NCBI GenBank assembly: GCA_903901975.1
Contig: CAIUTB010000118.1
Span: 62,001 to 126,000, forward strand
Reading direction: 5' to 3'
Length of the DNA stretch: 64,000 nt
From: an uncultured Bacteroidales bacterium
GTDB lineage: Bacteria; Bacteroidota; Bacteroidia; Bacteroidales; Paludibacteraceae
The translations under genes were made by a program, and so were the position numbers. Positions 58,026 through 64,000 of this stretch are shown here, in pieces. A model generated the notes under the pieces. The model was given only the letters and a program-made list of their open reading frames with translations, did not search any database and had not been told where the DNA came from. Position 1 is the stretch's first letter. Each line of letters opens with the position of its first letter.

Positions 58026-58649
58026 TCAACTGTAAACAAATTTTCTCAAATCCTCCTTTACATCCACCAAAAAACTTTGAATACCGAGTTTAGTAGCTTG
58101 TTCAATGTTTTTTGGTCCGTCGTCCAGAAACAGACATTCTTCAGGCTTTACTTTTGCATCTTTCAATAGTGCCTGGAAGATTTCCGCATCCGGTTTCGCC
58201 ATTTTCATGTCGTACGACAAGTAGCTTTTTTCAAACACATCATCCATTTTCAACCCAAAACGTGAAAATTCATTGGCAGCACTGATTTCGATATGCAATG
58301 GATTAGTATTGCTCAGTAATAATAAACGATATTTCTTTTTCAGTTCGAGCAATAATTCGATTTTATAATCCGGAATATCCACCAAAAACAGACACCAGGC
58401 ATCAATAATTTGTTGGTTGGTAAGCGGTAGGGCTGTAAGTTTCCGTACATTTTCGCAAAATTCAGTAACGCCAATTTCGCCTTTTTCAAATTGCAGAAAA
58501 AACCCTTTTTGTCCAAAATTGCTAAGATTTTCTTCAAAATTCTTAACGCCCAACTCCTTGAATCGTTTAATACAACGGTCTAAATCAAGATTTATTAAAA
58601 CGCCTCCGAAATCGAAAATGATAGTGCTTATATTTTCAGTGTGAATCAT
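58026..58649 (-). CDS. HAD-superfamily hydrolase (HAD-IA)
   Basis: TIIFDFGGVLINLD, LLLLSNTNPLH, FLDDGPKNIEQATKLG. Confidence 0.92.
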   Translation of the reverse strand: MIHTENISTIIFDFGGVLINLDLDRCIKRFKELGVKNFEENLSNFGQKGFFLQFEKGEIGVTEFCENVRKLTALPLTNQQIIDAWCLFLVDIPDYKIELLLELKKKYRLLLLSNTNPLHIEISAANEFSRFGLKMDDVFEKSYLSYDMKMAKPDAEIFQALLKDAKVKPEECLFLDDGPKNIEQATKLGIQSFLVDVKEDLRKFVYS

Positions 58650-58707
58650 GTGAGCAAGTAAATTTAGCCTTTTGTCAAACCCTTGAAGTCAGTTTCTTTA
58701 GAAACAT

Positions 58708-59571
58708 CTATCGGATGCGAATCCGGGTACCTTTTTTCAGTTTGGCTTTAGTTTTCAGTCCATTTAATTTGCAAAGAGCCTTTACACTGATACCGTTTCG
58801 GGCAGCTACTTTCTTCAATGTATCTCCTTTCTTGACCTTGTAGTATTTTACTGAAGCAAATAATTTTACTTCGTGCTGATAGTAGAAGGCATTCTTTTTG
58901 GTCATCAAATAGGTTTTTGCCAAAACCTGTCCACTATTAAAATTGATAATGTGAGCCGGATTTATAGCATTTCCAATATAACGCGTTTCAAAATGAAGAT
59001 GAGGTCCGGTGGAATGACCTGTATTTCCTCCAAAGGCAATTAACTCACCGCCTTTGACGTTTTGGTTCAGTGCCACTAGTACTGCTGAAAGATGTGCATA
59101 TACTGTTTCCAGTCCATTGTCATGTCTAACAACAATGTAATTACCATACCCACGTCCTTCATAATTAATTAAACGGATTTTCCCGGAGAATGCGCAGCGA
59201 ACAGAATCGCCCACTTTTAGGCGCAGATCAATTCCATAGTGAAAACGATACCGCCTCGGTCCGAAAACCGAAGTTACCCCACCACGAACCGGAATGAAAA
59301 AGTTAGAAACGTCAATACGCACTGAATCAGGCAAGCTGTCAATCGGAATTTTGTAGGGATTCACATGGTCACTCGTCCACATATCGTTGTAGATATCATC
59401 GGCCGGGTGATTTTCCATCAAGTCATCCGAATTATCGTTCAACATTTCCTTGTAAATGTTGGTCGTGTCTTTTTTCGGAATTAATAAAAAATTATTGAGC
59501 TGAGCATAACCCCCAAAAGTTGAGAGAAAAAAGGCGAGAAAAGTAATGTGTTTTTTGAGGGAAATAAACAT
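58708..59571 (-). CDS. M23 peptidase with C-terminal LysM
   Basis: YGIDLRLKVGDSVRCAFSGKI, HSTGPHLHFETR, and YYKVKKGDTLKKVAARNGISVKALCKLNGL. Confidence 0.93.
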   Translation of the reverse strand: MFISLKKHITFLAFFLSTFGGYAQLNNFLLIPKKDTTNIYKEMLNDNSDDLMENHPADDIYNDMWTSDHVNPYKIPIDSLPDSVRIDVSNFFIPVRGGVTSVFGPRRYRFHYGIDLRLKVGDSVRCAFSGKIRLINYEGRGYGNYIVVRHDNGLETVYAHLSAVLVALNQNVKGGELIAFGGNTGHSTGPHLHFETRYIGNAINPAHIINFNSGQVLAKTYLMTKKNAFYYQHEVKLFASVKYYKVKKGDTLKKVAARNGISVKALCKLNGLKTKAKLKKGTRIRIR

Positions 59572-59585
59572 TAGTAATTAGTTGG

Positions 59586-59670
59586 CAGTTTATCGTTTAC
59601 AGTTTATAATGAATTAAATAAGCAATTTGTTGTTTAAATTTTTAACTAATAATAAACTGTCAACTATGAA
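59586..59670. repeat. Oppositely oriented heptamer-family arrays forming a possible hairpin between ndk and the M23 gene
   Basis: cagtttatcgtttacagtttat near 59586-59607 and ataaactgtcaactatgaact near 59650-59670. Confidence 0.55.
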
Positions 59671-59675
59671 CTAAT

Positions 59676-60137
59676 TTAAATTTCGTCGTTAGCGTATAAA
59701 AAATTTAAATTGTGTTGGTCAAATTCAAAGATTTCATTTTGATTGAAAAACCTTGCCAACTCAGTTTTTGCATTTTCAACGTTATCAGAGGTATGAATAA
59801 TATTTTCCTGAACACTCATACTGAAATCGCCTCTTATAGTTCCCAAAGCTGCTTCACGACCATTTGTTTTTCCAGCCATTTCGTGTACAATATGAACAGC
59901 ATCCAGTCCTTTTAAGCAACAAACAATAACCGGAGTTATCATCATCGAGTCTTTAATCCGTTTGAAAAATGGACGTTGAACCAAGTGGGCATAATGTTCA
60001 GCCAGAATCTCTTCAGTCAGTTGTGTCATTTTAATCCCACATACTTGCAGCCCTTTTCGTTCGAAACGATGAATAACTTCACCAATTAAACCACGTTGAA
60101 TTGCTCCCGGTTTGATAATGACAAGTGTTTTTTCCAT
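59676..60137 (-). CDS. ndk: Nucleoside diphosphate kinase
   Basis: EKTLVIIKPGAIQRGLIGEVIHRFERKGL; the NIIHTSDNVENAKTELARFF active-site histidine region. Confidence 0.95.
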   Translation of the reverse strand: MEKTLVIIKPGAIQRGLIGEVIHRFERKGLQVCGIKMTQLTEEILAEHYAHLVQRPFFKRIKDSMMITPVIVCCLKGLDAVHIVHEMAGKTNGREAALGTIRGDFSMSVQENIIHTSDNVENAKTELARFFNQNEIFEFDQHNLNFLYANDEI

Positions 60138-60245
60138 AATGTTAAGTAATTTTAATTGGAAATTAACTAATTGGAAATTGAGAGTTGTTTATTCCTCTCC
60201 AAAATTAAAGAAATGCGCTTAGCGGTCAAAACAAATTCAACTTTC

Positions 60246-62342
60246 TTAACTTATTGAACCCCAATTTAAGGTATTTGTCTTCAATTTACTTAATTGTGCG
60301 GCCATAACCCGATTTTCAGTTTTTTCAAGTTTCATATCGTCTTCCAAAATTTCAATGGCAGCATTTCGGGCAATCTCCAGCATTCGGCCATCCTGAGCTA
60401 AGTTGGCTATTTTTAATTCAAAAGGCATCCCGCTTTGTTGTGTTCCTTCCAGATCTCCGGGACCTCGAAGCCGTAAATCTGCTTCCGAAATTTCAAATCC
60501 GTCATTCGTTCGTACCATGATTTCCATACGTTTGCGGGTATCAGAACCTAATTTATGATCTGTCAATAATATGCAAAACGATTGTTCCGCTCCACGACCG
60601 ACACGTCCACGCAACTGATGCAATTGTGACAGTCCAAAACGCTGCGCACTTTCAATCACCATAACCGAAGCATTGGGTACATTTACACCCACTTCAATCA
60701 CCGTGGTAGCCACCATTATCTGCGTTTCGCCCGATACAAATTTCTGCATCTGAAATTCTTTTTCAGCCGCTTTCAGTTTGCCGTGAATCATACTGATTTT
60801 GTAAGTTGGAAAAACTTCGCGCATGTATACGAAACCGCTTTCGAGATTTTGCAAATCGCTTTTTTCAGATTCCTGAATAAGTGGATAAACAATGTAAATC
60901 TGTCGCCCGATTTCCACTTGTTTGGCAATAAACTGGTTGAGTCCTTGTCTCTTGTTTTCGTAATAATGATAGGTCTGAATAGGCTTTCGTCCAGGCGGAA
61001 GTTCATCAATGACCGAAACGCTCAGGTCGCCGTAGAGCGTCATAGCGAGCGTGCGGGGAATGGGCGTGGCGGTCATCACCAGAATATGAGGTGGATTAAC
61101 GTTCTTTTTCCAGAGTTTTGAGCGTTGCTCCACACCAAAGCGATGTTGTTCATCGATAACCACTAAACCCAGATTTTTAAATTGTACCACGTCTTCAATC
61201 AGGGCATGTGTACCAATCAAGATATTCAGTTCTCCGCTACGGAGTTTTTCATGCAGTTCTACACGGGCTTTGGGTTTGGTTGACCCGGTAAGTAAGGCAA
61301 CACTTACACCCAAATCGCCGAGAAATTCATTCAAACTGGCAAAATGCTGGGTTGCCAGAATTTCGGTGGGAGCCATGATACAGGTCTGAAAACCATTGTC
61401 AATTGCAATCAACATAGCCATCAATGCTACGAGTGTTTTTCCGCTACCTACGTCGCCCTGTAGCAGTCGGTTCATTTGTCTGCCCGATGCCACATCTACC
61501 CGAATCTCTCGAATAACCCTTTTTTGGGCATTAGTCAGTTCAAATGGCAGAAAATCTTTGTAAAAAGTATTGAAATAATGACCGATTTGTCCAAACACAA
61601 ACCCCCGAAAATGCTGGTCGCGCCACTTGGTTTGTTGCAGGATATTGAGTTGAATATAAAACAACTCCTCAAATTTCAGCCGCTGCCGGGCTTTTTTAAG
61701 CAGATCGGCATTCTTGGGAAAATGGATATTGACCAGCGAATCGGTGAGATTCAGCAAGGCAAATTTCTTAAGTAAATAGGCGGGAAGCGTTTCGGGAATA
61801 CCGCTTCGAATGGATTGAACGAGTGGAAAAAGAATTTTCTGAATCATTTTAGAATTCAAAAAACTGCTTTTCATCTTTTCCGACGTATTGTAAAAGGGTT
61901 GCAATCCCATTTGTTCGGGCGGTGGCAGTTGCGAAGGTAAATCTAACTCTGGGTGTTGTAAATTAAATTTTCCATTAAAAAAACTTGGTTTTCCAAAGAC
62001 AACATATTCAATACCGGTTTTATATTTATCCAGAATAAAACTAATGCCCTTAAACCATACTAACTCAATCGTATCGCGTCCGTCAGTAAATATAGCAACG
62101 AGCCGCTGCTTTGGACTTTCACCTACTTTTTCGAAGCGGATAATTTGACCTTTGACTTGAATAAACGGCATTTCTTCCGAAATCTCATGCAGGTAATAAT
62201 AGCGACTGCGGTCGATGTATTTGTAGGGGTAATGCCGCAATAAATCTTCTGCCGAATGAATGTCGAGTTCATTCGCCAGCAATTCTGCCTTTTTCGGTCC
62301 AACACCGGGCAGAAATTTTATGTCCTGATAGGAGAGATCCAT
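60246..62342 (-). CDS. recG: ATP-dependent DNA helicase RecG
   Basis: LLQGDVGSGKTLVALMAML, VIDEQHRFGVEQR, MTATPIPRTLAMTLYGDL, HQLRGRVGRG. The upstream extension of the track ORF overlaps the next gene; MDLSYQ chosen. Confidence 0.95.
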   Translation of the reverse strand: MDLSYQDIKFLPGVGPKKAELLANELDIHSAEDLLRHYPYKYIDRSRYYYLHEISEEMPFIQVKGQIIRFEKVGESPKQRLVAIFTDGRDTIELVWFKGISFILDKYKTGIEYVVFGKPSFFNGKFNLQHPELDLPSQLPPPEQMGLQPFYNTSEKMKSSFLNSKMIQKILFPLVQSIRSGIPETLPAYLLKKFALLNLTDSLVNIHFPKNADLLKKARQRLKFEELFYIQLNILQQTKWRDQHFRGFVFGQIGHYFNTFYKDFLPFELTNAQKRVIREIRVDVASGRQMNRLLQGDVGSGKTLVALMAMLIAIDNGFQTCIMAPTEILATQHFASLNEFLGDLGVSVALLTGSTKPKARVELHEKLRSGELNILIGTHALIEDVVQFKNLGLVVIDEQHRFGVEQRSKLWKKNVNPPHILVMTATPIPRTLAMTLYGDLSVSVIDELPPGRKPIQTYHYYENKRQGLNQFIAKQVEIGRQIYIVYPLIQESEKSDLQNLESGFVYMREVFPTYKISMIHGKLKAAEKEFQMQKFVSGETQIMVATTVIEVGVNVPNASVMVIESAQRFGLSQLHQLRGRVGRGAEQSFCILLTDHKLGSDTRKRMEIMVRTNDGFEISEADLRLRGPGDLEGTQQSGMPFELKIANLAQDGRMLEIARNAAIEILEDDMKLEKTENRVMAAQLSKLKTNTLNWGSIS

Positions 62343-62344
62343 GT

Positions 62345-63421
62345 TTATCCTGAAATATAATTTCCTCCCGGCACTTTTCGTAAAACAAAAATCATCCCGA
62401 ATGAACTTATCAGCACTAAACTCACAATTGCCGGCAGTGAAAGTAAGGGATGTGCCATTGTCCAAAAGATTTTATGATCAAATAATAAGTTGATAATCAG
62501 CACATGTACCAGATAAATCCCATAACTGTAATTACTCAGATTGGTTATAAACCAACGGACAATTTTGTTATTTGTTGCTATGTCTTTTAATAAAATAAAA
62601 AGTGCCACCGATTGAAGCAAGGTGTTTGGAGTCAGACTTCCGTACATGCTGGTGTCCAGTTTATGAGCTTGTTTGCTCAAAAACCAGGTAGAAACTGCTG
62701 CGATTAAAATGGTCAGAATGAAAACAAATGCAGCAAGAATTCTGATGCGATATGAAGGAATTTGAACTTTCATTAATTGATATCCCAGCACTAAATAACC
62801 GGAATACATAATATATCCAAAAAAATGCTGTAGCAAAACAGGCCAACTCGAAATTGTAAACCAATGAAAGGTTTGTGCCACGTTAATCAATATCCAAACT
62901 AACAGTATTGACCATAAAGTGGTTTTATTTAATTTACGAACAGCTTTTCCCAAAAATGGCACAAAAACATAAATAATCACTATCATATAAATATACCAGA
63001 AATGCCTTGAAATACTCTGATTTACAAACAGATTTAAAGCCCAGCTAAAGATCGAAAACAGATCGGCTGGTTGAGATTTAGTGGGCAAGTTTTGCCATAA
63101 ATAAACACAATAAATTGCCGACCAAAACAAAAAGGGAACCAAAACCCGCATAAATCGTCTCAGATAAAAATCACCCAATTTGTAGGTTTTGCTTAGCATG
63201 GTAGCTCCACTCAGCATTAAAAACATAGCAATTACAAAACGTACACAGCTGTCAATGCCGTTTCCAATCCACCAAAACTCCATGTTTCTTCCATAAGTCA
63301 TTTTCAGCACCGGCGTACTTACGTGGATAATAATAACTCCAAGTGTTGCCAATGCCCTTAATGTATCGAGAAATTGTATGTTTGCTTTATTTGACATTTT
63401 TATTTGGTAGTGACAGGTCAT
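62345..63421 (-). CDS. Acyltransferase family 3 (O-acyltransferase) membrane protein
   Basis: IQFLDTLRALATLGVIIIHVSTPVL, FYLRRFMRVLVPFLFWSAIY, YSYGIYLVHVLII. Confidence 0.9.
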   Translation of the reverse strand: MTCHYQIKMSNKANIQFLDTLRALATLGVIIIHVSTPVLKMTYGRNMEFWWIGNGIDSCVRFVIAMFLMLSGATMLSKTYKLGDFYLRRFMRVLVPFLFWSAIYCVYLWQNLPTKSQPADLFSIFSWALNLFVNQSISRHFWYIYMIVIIYVFVPFLGKAVRKLNKTTLWSILLVWILINVAQTFHWFTISSWPVLLQHFFGYIMYSGYLVLGYQLMKVQIPSYRIRILAAFVFILTILIAAVSTWFLSKQAHKLDTSMYGSLTPNTLLQSVALFILLKDIATNNKIVRWFITNLSNYSYGIYLVHVLIINLLFDHKIFWTMAHPLLSLPAIVSLVLISSFGMIFVLRKVPGGNYISG

Positions 63422-64000
63422 GACATGATTGATTCAGCCATTTTCAGATCAAATTCGGTGGTGATTTTGATGTTTTCACGATTCCCCTCTACCAACTTAA
63501 TTTTTGCTCCAAGAGCTTCTACTACTGAAGCATCATCGGTGAATAGTGGAGTATATTCCTGTTCGTAAGCTTTTTTTAATAGTTCTGCGTCAAAAACCTG
63601 TGGTGTTTGAACCAGTTTAAATGAGTTCCGGTCAACCGATTGGCTGGCATTTTCAGTCACTTGACGTATACTATCCACCAAATCAACAACAGGAATGGCT
63701 GCATCGAATTTTTCGGCAGTTTCAAAGCAGCGTGCAATAGTATCAACACTCACCAACGCACGAACACCATCGTGAACAGCCACCAATGCAGGAGCACTTA
63801 TAGCTTCGAGTCCGTTTTTTACAGAATCGAAACGGGTATTCCCTCCGGGAATAATCTCATGATTCAGGCTGAAGTTGTGTACAATACATAGCTCCTTCCA
63901 TAAATCAATCTGAACAGCCGGTAAAACCAGAATCAGTTTCATGCTTGCTTCAAATTGATGAAAAACATCGAGAGTATGCATTAATATCGGTTTTCCCTGA
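63418..64000 (-). CDS. ispD: 2-C-methyl-D-erythritol 4-phosphate cytidylyltransferase, 5' end outside the window
   Basis: VHDGVRALVS, VVDLVDSIRQV, LVQTPQVFDAELLKKAY, FTDDASVVEALG, ENIKITTEFDL; the frame continues as GKPIL upstream of the track start. Confidence 0.9.
   Translation of the reverse strand, partial: QGKPILMHTLDVFHQFEASMKLILVLPAVQIDLWKELCIVHNFSLNHEIIPGGNTRFDSVKNGLEAISAPALVAVHDGVRALVSVDTIARCFETAEKFDAAIPVVDLVDSIRQVTENASQSVDRNSFKLVQTPQVFDAELLKKAYEQEYTPLFTDDASVVEALGAKIKLVEGNRENIKITTEFDLKMAESIMS

Overview
This 64 kb window looks like a Bacteroidota (probably Bacteroidales) chromosome. The basis is SusC/SusD, a T9SS-type C-terminal tail, GldF, DUF4105/Lnb and TAnnTTTG-type promoter boxes. 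Most genes are ordinary: rnpA-yidD, lpxK, a PNP, a TetR/TolC/HlyD/ABC-2 export operon, nnr, rlmF, an acyl-CoA dehydrogenase, a CusB/CusA-TolC metal efflux locus, lpxB, surE, kdsB, plsC, ribF, ndk, recG and ispD. Accessory regions are a single-chain type IIG-like restriction-methyltransferase (21.5-24.8 kb) and an alpha-glucan utilisation locus (25.1-42.7 kb) with a LacI regulator. The most interesting signals are: (1) a small four-helix-bundle (S23/IVS-type) gene inside the ABC exporter operon, bracketed by 15-bp perfect inverted repeats built from a dispersed heptameric repeat; (2) three unrelated short repeat families that sit at or over gene stop codons; (3) a perfect GCAAACGTTTGC palindrome at matched distance upstream of both the susC and T9SS-amylase promoters, implying a LacI regulon; (4) a GH65 maltose phosphorylase reduced to its N-terminal domain, with no pgmB; (5) a DMP19-like acidic protein, a fused RND-TolC pump, and orphan ptb and gldF. 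No CRISPR array, tRNA, rRNA, transposase or reverse transcriptase was recognised. All assignments come from reading the sequence; no database search was run.
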